Positions 1-9,152 of a stretch of DNA of 64,000 nucleotides are shown in pieces (the first letter of the stretch is position 1; every line of letters starts with the position of its first letter). Source of the DNA: Myxacorys almedinensis A (GTDB lineage Bacteria > Cyanobacteriota > Cyanobacteriia > Leptolyngbyales > Leptolyngbyaceae); the NCBI RefSeq assembly GCF_010091945.1, contig NZ_WVIE01000025.1, positions 1-64,000 of the forward strand. Direction: 5' to 3'. The notes under the pieces were generated by a model. The model searched no databases. It had not been told where the DNA came from and saw only the letters and a list, made by a program, of their open reading frames with translations. The position numbers were made by a program, and so were the translations under genes.

Positions 1-141
1 AAGGAATTTTACAACTCTTTCAAACGTAGTCTCAGCTTTCTTTTTGCGCTACCTTCCGTTCGTCGAACTCACGTTAAGGTGATGATGACCCAATTTTGCG
101 GAGTGCGATCGCTGCCGCCATAGCCTCTACGCCACTAGACA

Positions 142-1821
142 TTAATCCAACAGGCTCAGTTGAATCAGATTTTCGTCTTCCTTCATTGCCGAACGGCGCG
201 ATTCTTTAGAGCGTTGCGACGCGGAGCGCTCCCGCTTGTGCGGCTGAATGTCAACTTGGGTAACGAGCCACGATCGCAGGGCTTTCGCCTGCTGGAAATC
301 CAACTGATGAAGCGCCAACGGAGGTGGGAAGAGGTCTTGATTTGGCAGGTGCGCCCATCCGATTTCACTGGCAAACTGGTCGTGCCCAAAGGGCAACAGC
401 GACGCCGGCATCGGGGCTAAATACGGCAACACACTTTCCTCATTCCGAAACACAGCCCGTTGACGTTCTAATTGTTCAACTCGTCGCTGACGCGCATCTT
501 TGTAGTTTAGGATCGGCGTCGGATAGCCTTTGACTCGCGGCGGCGCACCGAGTTGAACAGGCGCAACATGAGCCAGTTCAGGAACCCAGCGCTTGATGAA
601 TTCTCCTTGGGGATCGCAGCGCTCGACCGCCACTTGAGCAGGGCTATAAATGCGCGTCCAAGATTTGTCGATGCAATGGGTTATACCGGCTTGCATTGCC
701 CACTGGTAGTGATCGATCGGACAATCGCCATCAATTAAGTGGCGCATAAAATGCAACGCTCCGTAGCGCCAATCCATGCCCAGTAAGTTACTCAAAAAGC
801 TGGAATACAGGGCACGAGTGCGGAAGTTGAGTGCTTGCCAGCCGCCTGTAGCTTTGAGGCATCGCGCTGCTGCATCGATGAGGGGGAAGCCAGTTTCGCC
901 CGCTTGCCAAGCTTGGTAGAGTTCTTCATTAAAGTCCCAACCGTCTTCGTCAAAGACTGAGTAGAGCGATCGCACCTCTAGCTGCGGCAAATATCGAAAT
1001 CGTTGGGCAAACCCACTACCCCATCGCAAGCGAGACACTAGCTGTTTGCGGCTACGCTGAACTCGCGGATCGGCATTACCTTTGAGGATGCGTTGCGTGG
1101 TTTGGTAGCATTCGCGACTCGAAATCGCGCCAAATTTGAGGTGAGGACTTAAGCCCGTAGTGACTTCGGCACTGGGATAGGAGAGTTGCCAGTAGTAGCG
1201 ATCGCTCTTTTCGGCTAAAAATTGGTGCAAAAATGTTCGAGCGGCGTTTGTTCCACCCGGTGGAATGGGTTTACCATCGCTGATCAATCCCAACTCGGAT
1301 AACGTTGGAAGAGGTTCCCCGATGACAGTATCCGGAACTAGAATCTGACTAGGCGTGGGAATCATCGCCGCACTCATTTCGGCAAACCAAAATTTTCGAT
1401 AGTCGGGGTACTCCATTAGCTCTGACGTTCCGGCGGTTGGCTCAAACCAGCGAATGCGAAGATGTTGCTCGGCTAAAGTTTGGTTTAATCGAGCATCTCG
1501 GACTCGCCCGTAGATGCGCTCGTAGTCGATGTAAGCGTAGATCCCTTCTGCTTGGGTTTCGCGGATCAAATTGGGCAGAATTTCGACTGGATCGCCATAG
1601 CGAAGAATTAGCCGTCCGCCGCGATCGCGCAGATCTTGGTCGAGCGATCGCAAACACTCCAGCATAAACGCTACCCGTGCAGGCGACGTTTCGGGATGGT
1701 GTAGCAAAGCGCGATCAAAAATGAAAACCGGAATTACGCCTCCTCGCATTACCGCACGGTGCAACGGAGCATGATCGCGAATTCGCAAATCGCGACGAAA
1801 CCAAACGAGCGTCTGCTTCAT
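142..1821 (-). CDS. Photolyase/cryptochrome-family flavoprotein
   Basis: A 559-residue protein of the photolyase/cryptochrome family, which binds FAD and normally repairs UV photoproducts or senses blue light. The N-terminal photolyase alpha/beta domain opens with the typical LVWFRRDLRIRDH (residues 5-17). The C-terminal FAD domain shows TGFPLIDAAARCL and the WRYG and YQWAMQAG segments. The usual photolyase GWMHNR-type signature is altered to GWQALNFRTRA, so this is a divergent subgroup and repair activity is not assured. The C-terminus is a basic linker (PHKRERSASQRSKESRR) ending in QLSLLD, which resembles a sliding-clamp-binding motif. The start codon overlaps the stop of the upstream 114-residue gene (ATGA), implying translational coupling. 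The family call is firm; the substrate is unknown. Confidence 0.9.
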   Translation of the reverse strand: MKQTLVWFRRDLRIRDHAPLHRAVMRGGVIPVFIFDRALLHHPETSPARVAFMLECLRSLDQDLRDRGGRLILRYGDPVEILPNLIRETQAEGIYAYIDYERIYGRVRDARLNQTLAEQHLRIRWFEPTAGTSELMEYPDYRKFWFAEMSAAMIPTPSQILVPDTVIGEPLPTLSELGLISDGKPIPPGGTNAARTFLHQFLAEKSDRYYWQLSYPSAEVTTGLSPHLKFGAISSRECYQTTQRILKGNADPRVQRSRKQLVSRLRWGSGFAQRFRYLPQLEVRSLYSVFDEDGWDFNEELYQAWQAGETGFPLIDAAARCLKATGGWQALNFRTRALYSSFLSNLLGMDWRYGALHFMRHLIDGDCPIDHYQWAMQAGITHCIDKSWTRIYSPAQVAVERCDPQGEFIKRWVPELAHVAPVQLGAPPRVKGYPTPILNYKDARQRRVEQLERQRAVFRNEESVLPYLAPMPASLLPFGHDQFASEIGWAHLPNQDLFPPPLALHQLDFQQAKALRSWLVTQVDIQPHKRERSASQRSKESRRSAMKEDENLIQLSLLD

Positions 1822-2162
1822 GAATTCGCTTCAAGGTACTGATTAACATCTTCAATAACGCGGCTCAGTTCTGCTTCGGTGCTGAGGCGAATTCGCTCGT
1901 CTCTCACAGTTACCAAAACCTTGGCAGCAAAGGGGGAAGCCCAAATATTTGGGTTACAAAAAATTTCTAGAAACACATCACCCGTATGGCGATATTCGAT
2001 TGGTTTTTGGGGCGTTGCCTTGCTGCCCGGAGCCGCAGTTGAGGCGGTCAACTTTAAGCCTTCTACAAGTTTCATCAAGGCAGCTTTGAGATCTTGCGCC
2101 GCTTCAGGGGAAAAGCCAAACGTTACAGATCCTTCAACGAGATTGAGCGTAAGTTGAGACAT
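1818..2162 (-). CDS. Conserved hypothetical protein coupled to photolyase
   Basis: A 114-residue protein I cannot assign to a known family. I chose the ATG at 2160-2162, beginning MSQLTLNLVEG; the open frame continues 29 codons further upstream but that extension looks non-coding. The protein is soluble, with no signal or membrane segment, and has a short Ala/Pro/Ser-rich linker near residues 44-55. Its stop overlaps the photolyase start by 4 bases, so the two are almost certainly cotranslated. A role linked to the flavoprotein is only an inference from this coupling. Confidence 0.72.
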   Translation of the reverse strand: MSQLTLNLVEGSVTFGFSPEAAQDLKAALMKLVEGLKLTASTAAPGSKATPQKPIEYRHTGDVFLEIFCNPNIWASPFAAKVLVTVRDERIRLSTEAELSRVIEDVNQYLEANS

Positions 2163-2504
2163 GAAGAAATTAAGCGCTAGGGTGTCTCGATCATTGTAAA
2201 GGCGAAAGCAAAGCGTTGAAATTACGGTTTTCTCAACCACTTTGCCCAACCAATTTAAATGGCAATCACTCTAGATAACCCGCAGATGACTTACTGCGTA
2301 CGGGCACTTCCTTTGGGTAACACGAGGGTGAGTTCGACAGGGTTCTTGCGCTACGATCGCACCAAACAGCCCGATCTTGCTTGCCGCTGCTGACCACACC
2401 CTGAGCGATCTGGGGGCGACGATCAGCCCTCTGGCAGGCACGCTGGGCATTTGGCGCTTTCAGCGGCAACGGCTAGATCTCGTGCTAGCGCTCCCCATGG
2501 CACT
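2163..2504. other. Intergenic spacer, guaA to photolyase operon
   Basis: No convincing gene. A 67-codon minus-strand frame (2266-2469) has no recognisable protein features. No clear terminator follows guaA. The spacer presumably holds the promoter of the two-gene photolyase operon. Confidence 0.4.
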
Positions 2505-4136
2505 CTATTCCCATTCAATCGTTCCAGGAGGTTTTGAAGTGATGTCATACACCACGCGATTGACGCCCTTCACCTCATTTACGATTCGGTTAGAAATTGT
2601 TTCTAGTAAATCGTAAGGAGCGCGAGACCAATCAGCCGTCATCCCATCTTCACTCGACACTAGGCGCAACACGATCGGATAAGCATAAGTACGCTGATCG
2701 CCCATGACTCCAACACTGCGAACGGGAAGCAAAACAGCAAACGCCTGCCAAAAATCGTTGTACATGCCTGCCCGATTGATTTCTTGTCGCACGATAAAGT
2801 CAGCATCTCGCAAAATATCTAGCTTCTCTTCATCTACAGCGCCAAGAATGCGGATTGCCAAACCCGGTCCTGGAAACGGCTGACGGTTGACAATTTCTTC
2901 GGGCAAGCCAATCGAGCGTCCGACCTTGCGAACTTCATCTTTAAAGAGTTTCCGCAGGGGTTCTACCAGTTTGAAGCGGAGATCCTTCGGCAACCCACCG
3001 ACGTTGTGATGGCTCTTGATTTTGACGGCAACCCGCTCCCCGGTCTGAGGGTCAACGTTAGTATCTGCCGACTCGATCACGTCGGGGTAAAGTGTGCCCT
3101 GCGCTAAATAATCGAACGGACCAAGCCGCTTTGATTCTGCTTCAAACACTCGAATGAATTCATGCCCGATGCGCTTCCGTTTTTCTTCGGGATCATCTAC
3201 CCCCGCTACGGCAGCCAAGAAGCGATCGCGGGCGTTAACATACTCCACATTGATATGAAATTGTTCATGAAATAGTTTTACCAAGCGCTCTGGCTCTAGC
3301 TTTCTCATAAAGCCTTGATCAATGAACATGCACGTTAGCTGATCGCCGATCGCCCGGTGCAGCAAAAACGCCAGCGTAGACGAATCAACACCCCCCGATA
3401 ACGCCAACAACACCCGCTTTGTGCCCACTCTGCCGCGAATTTCCCGCACCGATTCTTCCACAAAGGCGTCGGTTGTCCAGGTGGGCTGGCATTCGCAGAT
3501 GTGGTAAACAAAATTGCGGATCAGGGCTTGCCCACCCTGGGAGTGCACCACTTCTGGGTGAAACTGCACGCCGTACAGTTTGCGATCGTGGTGTGCGATC
3601 GCGGCGCACGGAGTATTCGAGGTATGCGCCAATACTTCAAACCCGTCTGGCAACCGGGCTACAGAATCACCATGGCTCATCCACATAATCGAGCCTTCGC
3701 CCACATTGGTTAGCAGATCCGTTGGGTCGTCGATCGCAAGATTTGCCTTGCCATACTCGCCCAGTTCCGCCCGTTCAACGCTGCCTCCAAGTTGTTGCAC
3801 CATCAATTGCATGCCGTAGCACACACCCAAAACCGGCACCCCCAGATTCCAAATTTCGGGATCACAGTGGGGCGCGCCAGCGTCGTAAACCGAGCTAGGA
3901 CCACCTGAGAGAATGATCCCCACGGGATTGAGTTGGCGCAGTTGCTCTGCCATCGTGCGATAGGACAGCACCTCTGAATAGACTTGAGTTTCGCGAATGC
4001 GCCGCGCAATCAACTCAGAATATTGGGAGCCAAAGTCAAGGATGACAATCATTTGGCGGTTGAGGCTGGCACGATCGGGTGTGTCTGTAGATGCGGAATT
4101 TGCGTCGAGAAGAGATTGTTCTGTTTGGAGTGTCAC
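2505..4136 (-). CDS. guaA: GMP synthase (glutamine-hydrolysing)
   Basis: Converts XMP to GMP with glutamine and ATP, the last step of guanine nucleotide synthesis, in the cytoplasm. The 543-residue length is normal for the family once a roughly 27-residue N-terminal extension is allowed. The class I amidotransferase domain shows ILDFGSQYS, the nucleophile in GVCYGMQLM and the His/Glu in FHPEVVHS. The ATP-pyrophosphatase domain carries the P-loop [10 protein letters not shown], and the C-terminal dimerisation domain ends in [13 protein letters not shown]. The start is a GTG with an AGGTGA-like site upstream; a later start close to MIVILDFG is possible because the first residues are poorly conserved in such proteins. 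It appears to be transcribed alone. Confidence 0.97.
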   Translation of the reverse strand: MTLQTEQSLLDANSASTDTPDRASLNRQMIVILDFGSQYSELIARRIRETQVYSEVLSYRTMAEQLRQLNPVGIILSGGPSSVYDAGAPHCDPEIWNLGVPVLGVCYGMQLMVQQLGGSVERAELGEYGKANLAIDDPTDLLTNVGEGSIMWMSHGDSVARLPDGFEVLAHTSNTPCAAIAHHDRKLYGVQFHPEVVHSQGGQALIRNFVYHICECQPTWTTDAFVEESVREIRGRVGTKRVLLALSGGVDSSTLAFLLHRAIGDQLTCMFIDQGFMRKLEPERLVKLFHEQFHINVEYVNARDRFLAAVAGVDDPEEKRKRIGHEFIRVFEAESKRLGPFDYLAQGTLYPDVIESADTNVDPQTGERVAVKIKSHHNVGGLPKDLRFKLVEPLRKLFKDEVRKVGRSIGLPEEIVNRQPFPGPGLAIRILGAVDEEKLDILRDADFIVRQEINRAGMYNDFWQAFAVLLPVRSVGVMGDQRTYAYPIVLRLVSSEDGMTADWSRAPYDLLETISNRIVNEVKGVNRVVYDITSKPPGTIEWE

Positions 4137-4412
4137 GGAAACTTCACCTGATCGCGTTTTGAATGTGGGTAAGGAAACAGCCTGCTAAGTTTGGTTTTGA
4201 AGTGTGATGGAATGTCGTTTAAAGTCTAGGTTTTTGAGACTGCTGCAATGTCTAGAAAAACCCTAACCCTTTCGCCTAGGGACAAGATATCCACCTCTCT
4301 TTAGGAAGAAGAGGAGAAGCCTTTAACCCATTTTATAAGGAGGGTTATCGTTGAAATTGAGGGAGTCCTAGTTGTTGAATAGTGGTTGAATATTTTGGCT
4401 ATTTTAATCACA

Positions 4413-5525
4413 TTAGCAAACTTGCTTCAACAGTGTGGTTGCAATTTGACTTTGAATTAAGATTTGCCGCGATCGATCAAACAGCACAGAGCCGACTACA
4501 ACCGAAGCTTCACTTGAGGAGCCGCTATGGGTGTAAATATAGTCTCGGCACCGGCGATCAATCGTGGCAGCGATCGCGCCGTAGACTTGAGTAACCCAAT
4601 CGCCCTCCAGAGTTTTTAGATACTTTAAGCCCTCTTCGGTGGTGGCACACTCGAAAATCGCTCGGAGGTCTGCCGTTGGTAAACCTGCATTGGCACAGTG
4701 GGCGGTAAGAATTTCCAATCGAGCATCAGCAACGTGATGATGGGTATGAAAAATTCCTCCTGCTAGTTTAATTAATTTACCGTGGTAGCCAAAAAGCAGA
4801 ATCGATTTCACCTGCTGCATACCTGCCTCAACGAGAAGCGAACCGAGCCAATTGGCGGTTTTAACCAGGCGTTCGGGTTCGATCCCCATTTTGGTGGCTA
4901 GGTCTAGACCGTTTTCTCCGACGCAAAACACAAGACAGTCAAATCGCTGTGCTTTTTGTTGCAACTCCTGCCGAAAAAGCTCAAGTTGACCCGGAGCGCT
5001 GAGCGGTTGCGCGATGCCAGAGGTTCCCAGGAGAGAAAGCCCTTCTACCACGCCAAAGGCTTCGTTGGAGGTGCGTTTGGCAAGGGAGCGCCCTTCGGGT
5101 AACAAAAGGGTGACGTGGAGGGTTTCGTCGGCTTTTAATAACCGCTCTAAGTTTTCGCTCAAGAGTTGTTTGGCGTAGGCATAGATTGCAGGGGCGTCTC
5201 CTTCCATGTGCCCGATGCCTTCTCCGCCAGCGATCGCAAGCCGAGTTTTCCCAGAAATTGCACCGGTTCCGAGCCTCACCATCGCCCACACCGGCGTGTC
5301 TCGCGTCAAGTCTAAATTGTCACCCGGATCGCTGCGGGTGATTGCCAACGCAACTCCGGGCTGAAGGTTTGCCACCTGCTCGATGGCGATTGTCACGGTT
5401 TTGGCAGGCGCGATCAGATCAACCTCAACCGATCGAATTGATCGCGCCGATCGCAGATGGTTGAGCGCCGCGATCGCAGAGGCACAGGCAAACACCGGCA
5501 GCGTATATCCGGCTCGAACCTCCAT
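4413..5525 (-). CDS. cbiD: Cobalt-precorrin-5B C1-methyltransferase CbiD
   Basis: CbiD acts in the anaerobic (early cobalt insertion) corrin pathway, where it is the C1-methylating enzyme. The protein shows the characteristic N-terminal GYTLPVFACASAIAAL and an internal DPGDNLDLTRDTPVWA segment, and its 370 residues match the family. I set the start at the ATG at 5523-5525, because AGGAGAG lies at correct spacing before it; a TTG five codons upstream would place that Shine-Dalgarno sequence inside the gene. It faces the STAS gene divergently across about 100 bases. No cobalamin riboswitch is visible upstream. It belongs to the same pathway as cobD at 60.5 kb. Confidence 0.93.
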   Translation of the reverse strand: MEVRAGYTLPVFACASAIAALNHLRSARSIRSVEVDLIAPAKTVTIAIEQVANLQPGVALAITRSDPGDNLDLTRDTPVWAMVRLGTGAISGKTRLAIAGGEGIGHMEGDAPAIYAYAKQLLSENLERLLKADETLHVTLLLPEGRSLAKRTSNEAFGVVEGLSLLGTSGIAQPLSAPGQLELFRQELQQKAQRFDCLVFCVGENGLDLATKMGIEPERLVKTANWLGSLLVEAGMQQVKSILLFGYHGKLIKLAGGIFHTHHHVADARLEILTAHCANAGLPTADLRAIFECATTEEGLKYLKTLEGDWVTQVYGAIAATIDRRCRDYIYTHSGSSSEASVVVGSVLFDRSRQILIQSQIATTLLKQVC

Positions 5526-5624
5526 GACTTCTCTCCTCAATTGTGTGATCTAAAACACCAGTAATCGTGACGGGCTTCTCTCCAGTCCTGCTGACTTTAC
5601 AGCATCCTTAGAAAACTGAGAGAC

Positions 5625-6047
5625 GTGTCAGAAGGCGGAACGCACATGCTAAACGGTGATTTGATTTTAGATGAAACGGCAGACAAAGCCACCCCAAACA
5701 CGGTTGTTTTGCAACCAAGCGGCAATCTCGCAGAACCAACCGATACCCCATTTCAGACCAGTTTGGGACAGGCGATCGCCCAAGCAGATGCAGTCGTCGT
5801 TGACTTGCTGTGGATTGATACGATCGATCAGTCGGGGCTTTCAATCTTACTCTCTGGCATGACTCAAGCTAACAAACTCGGCAAATCTCTATCGTTTTTG
5901 TCGATGAATCAGCATACTCGTTCGACCCTAGATTCGATCTGGGAAAAGTTGCAAGAGGTGAATGCATCGGTTCAGACGGATGTGTTTGCTCCAGAGTTTG
6001 AGCAATTTCTAGACAATCATCAAGCTCAAGGCGTTAGCAAAAACTAG
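5625..6047 (+). CDS. STAS-domain protein (anti-sigma antagonist-like)
   Basis: A 140-residue single-domain STAS protein of the type that relays signals through partner-switching kinases and phosphatases. The core matches the fold: VVVDLLWIDTIDQSGLSILLSG contains the DxSG position, where Ser70 would be the phosphorylated residue. The start is uncertain: GTG at 5625 preceded by GAGAG, or ATG at 5646 preceded by AAGGCGG. Its last four bases overlap the convergent O-methyltransferase gene. No cognate kinase or phosphatase lies nearby, so the pathway is unknown. Confidence 0.8.
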   Translation: MSEGGTHMLNGDLILDETADKATPNTVVLQPSGNLAEPTDTPFQTSLGQAIAQADAVVVDLLWIDTIDQSGLSILLSGMTQANKLGKSLSFLSMNQHTRSTLDSIWEKLQEVNASVQTDVFAPEFEQFLDNHQAQGVSKN

Positions 6048-6757
6048 CCCTTTAAAGCGTCCGAAGAGTGTGATGCCGTCGGATTGCTGCCTTCACCTTT
6101 TTTGAGCGCCAGCGTTAAGCCGTCGCCGATCGCAACAAGACTGACATTCACCCGATCGTCGGCGGCTAGCGTTTGGTTAAATCGTCGCAGCGTGGTTGTG
6201 ATCTTGTCGTGATCGGTGGAATCGGCAACCCGACCCGACCAAAGCACGTTATCGATTGCAATCAATCCGCCAGGGCGCACGAGTTGAAGGGCGCGATCGT
6301 AATAATTCTGATAATTTCCTTTGTCTGCATCAATAAACGCAAAATCAAAGGTTTCTGCCTGCCCTGCATCGAGCAATCGATCGAGAGTGCCCAAAGCAGG
6401 GGCAAGGTGTAACTCGATTTTGTCTTCAACCCCTGCCAACTGCCAATAGCGACGAGCGATCGCGGTGTAGTCTTCGCTCACATCACACGCAACAAGTTTG
6501 CCATCGGGCGGCAGCGCCAACGCGACAGATAATGAACTGTACCCTGTAAACACCCCGACTTCAAGCGTTTTTTTCGCCCCCATCAACCGAACCAACAGCG
6601 CCATAAACTGACCTTGATCTGGCGCAATCTGCATTCGGGCTTGGGGGTGCTCTGCGGTTTCGGTTCGCAGTTGGGCAAGAACGTCTATCTCGTTCACCGA
6701 GTGAGACAAAATGTACTCATAAATCGAGTCGTTTAAGCCGATGAACTTCTCAGCCAT
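6044..6757 (-). CDS. SAM-dependent O-methyltransferase (CCoAOMT-like)
   Basis: A 237-residue member of the cation-dependent caffeoyl-CoA-type O-methyltransferase family, which methylates catechol-like hydroxyls. The SAM site is visible in LEVGVFTGYSSLSVALALP, and the metal-binding and catalytic segments in AFIDADKGNY and AIDNVLWSGRV. The length is slightly above the usual 220 because of a hydrophilic C-terminal tail rich in Ser. The 3' end overlaps the convergent STAS gene by four bases. Cyanobacterial relatives act on small phenolics in vitro; the physiological substrate is unknown. Confidence 0.88.
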   Translation of the reverse strand: MAEKFIGLNDSIYEYILSHSVNEIDVLAQLRTETAEHPQARMQIAPDQGQFMALLVRLMGAKKTLEVGVFTGYSSLSVALALPPDGKLVACDVSEDYTAIARRYWQLAGVEDKIELHLAPALGTLDRLLDAGQAETFDFAFIDADKGNYQNYYDRALQLVRPGGLIAIDNVLWSGRVADSTDHDKITTTLRRFNQTLAADDRVNVSLVAIGDGLTLALKKGEGSNPTASHSSDALKG

Positions 6758-6776
6758 CTTAAAATTTCCTCTGAAC

Positions 6777-6890
6777 CTAGTGGTCTGTCAAGATTGAAAT
6801 GGGGGACTAGGAGGAGAGGGAGAGAGGGGGAGTCTAGTAATCGGAACCATCCACCCATTCACCCATCAACTCAAAGTTGACAATCTACTA
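6777..6890 (+). mobile_element. MITE-like element, family A, copy 1
   Basis: A 114-bp element bounded by CTAG. The left end CTAGTGGTCTGTCAAGATTG and the reverse complement of the right end, CTAGTAGATTGTCAACTTTG, form an imperfect terminal inverted repeat. The same ends recur at 7470-7751 and 20365-20500. No coding capacity, so it would need a transposase supplied elsewhere. Confidence 0.75.
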
Positions 6891-6895
6891 GACCC

Positions 6896-6921
6896 CTTTC
6901 CGAGTTCTGTTTCCGAGTTCT
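6896..6921. repeat. Tandem duplication, 13 bp x 2
   Basis: The unit TTTCCGAGTTCTG occurs twice without a gap, just right of the MITE copy and upstream of the lipoprotein gene. Confidence 0.85.
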
Positions 6922-7026
6922 GAAATCTTCTGTGAAGTTAGGCGCGTTTGCCTTGCCTCCCAACTCTACTGGCTTATGCTATCTCTGATAGGCTAGGAGA
7001 AAGAGCGATTTGGTGAGGGCAGAGCC

Positions 7027-7440
7027 GTGAAGCGATGGGTTCGAGTTGTGCTGTCGGTGATGTTGGTGGGACTGCTAACTGCCTGTGGCGGAAATAGTGG
7101 AGTGCCCAAGAATTTGGTAGGCAAAGCGATCGCGCTGCAAGTTGGTCAGACGCAGCAACAATTGAGTCAGCAGCTAAAGCTATCGCTGCCAAAATCTGCG
7201 TTAAACATCGATCGGGTCAACATTGCAACGCAAACACCTGTCACAATTCAAGATTTGCCTTCCTACAAAGTGACGGGAACCTACGATTTTACGCTGAAGC
7301 TGAAGACCCGAGAAGCTACCCAGTCGGATAATCCATTTGAGGTATATGTGCAGCGTCAGCGCGAAGGCAAAACTTGGCGACTGGCGCAGCAGCAGACCAA
7401 CGAAAACGGGACAGGCTGGGTAACGTGGCTGATTGAGTAG
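7027..7440 (+). CDS. Small lipoprotein of unknown function
   Basis: A 137-residue protein with a bacterial lipoprotein signal: positive MKRWVR, a hydrophobic stretch and the lipobox LLTAC, so the mature protein would begin at Cys20 and be lipid-anchored. The start is a GTG. The mature part has a Gln-rich segment (QVGQTQQQLSQQLKLSLP) followed by a beta-rich region that may resemble small DUF4878-like lipoproteins, a comparison I am not sure of. It lies between two MITE-like elements and appears monocistronic. The function is unknown. Confidence 0.8.
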   Translation: MKRWVRVVLSVMLVGLLTACGGNSGVPKNLVGKAIALQVGQTQQQLSQQLKLSLPKSALNIDRVNIATQTPVTIQDLPSYKVTGTYDFTLKLKTREATQSDNPFEVYVQRQREGKTWRLAQQQTNENGTGWVTWLIE

Positions 7441-7469
7441 AGGCAGACTTATGGATCGATCTACGTCGG

Positions 7470-7751
7470 CTAGTGGTCTGTCAAGATTGAAATGATGGAC
7501 TGGGAATCGATGAGTGGATGAGTGGATGAATGGATGGGTAATACCAAATTAATCTGTAAATGCTACAAACGTGCGACCTCCCCCAACCCCTCCTGAGTCA
7601 GAAGAGGAGCCGGAAAGTCCCTCCTGACCAAGGGGGATGTCGTAGGCAGGGGGGTCGAGGGATCTGTCGCCGTGAACAATCAATTTGATATAACATCTCC
7701 CTCTACCCTCTCACCCCTCTACCCATCAACTCAACGTTGACAATCTACTAG
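7470..7751 (+). mobile_element. MITE-like element, family A, copy 2 (interrupted)
   Basis: Outer element with the same CTAG-bounded ends as 6777-6890, including CTAGTGGTCTGTCAAGATTG on the left and TTGACAATCTACTAG on the right. It is interrupted at 7542-7690 by a family B element. Removing the insert and one TAA leaves an interior matching the reverse complement of the 20365-20500 copy (CATCTCCCTCTA and flanks). Confidence 0.75.
7542..7690 (+). mobile_element. MITE-like element, family B, nested copy
   Basis: A 149-bp element with terminal inverted repeats TACCAAATT / AATTTGATA (one mismatch), inserted in the family A element around it. TAA occurs immediately on both sides (7539-7541 and 7691-7693) and is a likely 3-bp target duplication. 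The interior is C-rich then G-rich (CTCCCCCAACCCCTCCTGAG ... AAGGGGGATG) and can form a long hairpin. A second copy of exactly the same length is at 15754-15902. Confidence 0.75.
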
Positions 7752-7921
7752 TTTGAATCGTGCACCTAGGAAAGTTAGCGATTAGACCCCTTGTTCATGA
7801 CATTCACTCCCTCCGAAATGGATGTTGGGCTAACCAGAAAAAACCCACAGCCGCAGGCTCTGCGAAGTAGTCTTGAGGGTTGGGCAAATTGTTGGGCTTG
7901 ATGAGAATTGCAATATCTCAG
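7752..7921. other. Spacer right of the nested elements
   Basis: I see no gene or clear signal here. It separates the nested elements from the 3' end of the alpha/beta hydrolase gene. Confidence 0.3.
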
Positions 7922-9100
7922 CTAATTTGCGTTTGCCACAGGGGGAACATCTTGCGCTTGGGACAGGCTGCCCATGTTGTCCATATTGACTCGACCTTCT
8001 GTGAGAAATCGGAAGGTTTCTTGATACAAGCTTTGCCAAAAGTGGTTGCTCATATTCTGACTCACTTCGGTTGGATCGACCATCGGATGGGGAACCTGAT
8101 CTTTTAGCAAGTAGAGATAAAAGGCATTACGATTTCTTTCGCTGCTGATGTCTTGGAAAAATCGTTTGTTTGTGTCGATGTCTGCCGCATCTTCATTTTC
8201 GGTTAGCACCATGAAGGTGGGAATCGTTTGGAGCGATCGCACCGCCGACGGACTCATCACCACACTGCTGCCAAAGCGATCGACCGCAGTTAATGCCCCA
8301 ACTGGAAAGCGTAAATTGGCATCCCAACCAGACTCGCTAATATCTAACGGGCCTGCAAGATTCACATATTGGCGACGCTCTTTGCCGTGAATTCTCAGCA
8401 ACGGGGCATAGGCAACGACTCCCTTCACCCGATCGGGTCGAGAGGCGGCAAGCCCCAGGGCAACGGCTCCGCCGACCGACAAGCCCACGGTGTAGATCGC
8501 TCCCGGCATAGCATGAAGGTCTTCTAGCCTGGCTTTGGCATCGGTCAGATAGTGCAGGTGAGACGACGTGAAATAGTGATCAAAATCTGGGTTGTTGGGA
8601 GACTCGATCGCGTTCATAATATCGAGCGATCGCGGCTCAAGGGCAACCAATCGCGCCATTAAGGCAATCTGCTGAATAAATCCGGGACGAGCGGCATCTG
8701 GGTGAGTGGCGAAGTTTTTGAAAAAGTCTTGCAAGATCGGATCGCGCCGGAGCTTTTCCCTTAAGGGATCGGCGTAGGGGGGCTTGAGATCGACCTGACA
8801 CCAATTTTTGGCAGGGTTGGTGAGAACGTGCCCTGCGATCGTGCTTTGATAGACGTTAAACCCGTTCTGAAACAAATAGTCTGCCAGTCTCCACATCTGA
8901 TGAGGTTTGGCGCTGAAGCCATGAAACATCATCACCGTGCCGCGAATCGGCTGTCCTGGCTCATGAAATAGATAGTATGGATACGCGCCTTCACGCCGAT
9001 CGGGATGGCGATCGATACTTTGGATATGATGCTCGATCGCCCGTTTGGTCTGATTGATCTGTTCTAGGGCTGGCGTGGTGACAGCCGCAACGTTCATCAT
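7922..9100 (-). CDS. Alpha/beta hydrolase (lysophospholipase-like)
   Basis: A 392-residue alpha/beta-hydrolase-fold enzyme. The oxyanion-hole strand reads GTVMMFHGFSAKP (residues 54-66), the nucleophile elbow is GLSVGG with Ser208, and a late PHPMVDP carries a suitable catalytic His. A long insertion between strands (residues 95-185) forms an unusual lid. There is no signal peptide, so it is probably cytoplasmic. The C-terminus (QAQDVPPVANAN) is low complexity. Ester or amide substrate is unknown. It is separated from its neighbours by over 50 bases and is likely monocistronic. Confidence 0.82.
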   Translation of the reverse strand: MMNVAAVTTPALEQINQTKRAIEHHIQSIDRHPDRREGAYPYYLFHEPGQPIRGTVMMFHGFSAKPHQMWRLADYLFQNGFNVYQSTIAGHVLTNPAKNWCQVDLKPPYADPLREKLRRDPILQDFFKNFATHPDAARPGFIQQIALMARLVALEPRSLDIMNAIESPNNPDFDHYFTSSHLHYLTDAKARLEDLHAMPGAIYTVGLSVGGAVALGLAASRPDRVKGVVAYAPLLRIHGKERRQYVNLAGPLDISESGWDANLRFPVGALTAVDRFGSSVVMSPSAVRSLQTIPTFMVLTENEDAADIDTNKRFFQDISSERNRNAFYLYLLKDQVPHPMVDPTEVSQNMSNHFWQSLYQETFRFLTEGRVNMDNMGSLSQAQDVPPVANAN

Positions 9101-9152
9101 AATTATCCAGTGAAGAAATTATTCAGTGAAAAACTTAGAATTCCCGCATCGT

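Noticed and set aside
2266-2469. 67-codon minus-strand frame between guaA and the photolyase operon
   Set aside because: Its Arg/Ser-rich sequence, lack of a ribosome-binding site and lack of family features do not support a gene.
4860-4890. tRNA-like T-arm GGTTCGATCC
   Set aside because: It lies inside the cbiD coding frame and there is no acceptor stem or anticodon arm.
5526-5624. Cobalamin riboswitch upstream of cbiD
   Set aside because: The spacer is only about 100 bases and lacks the B12-box type sequence.
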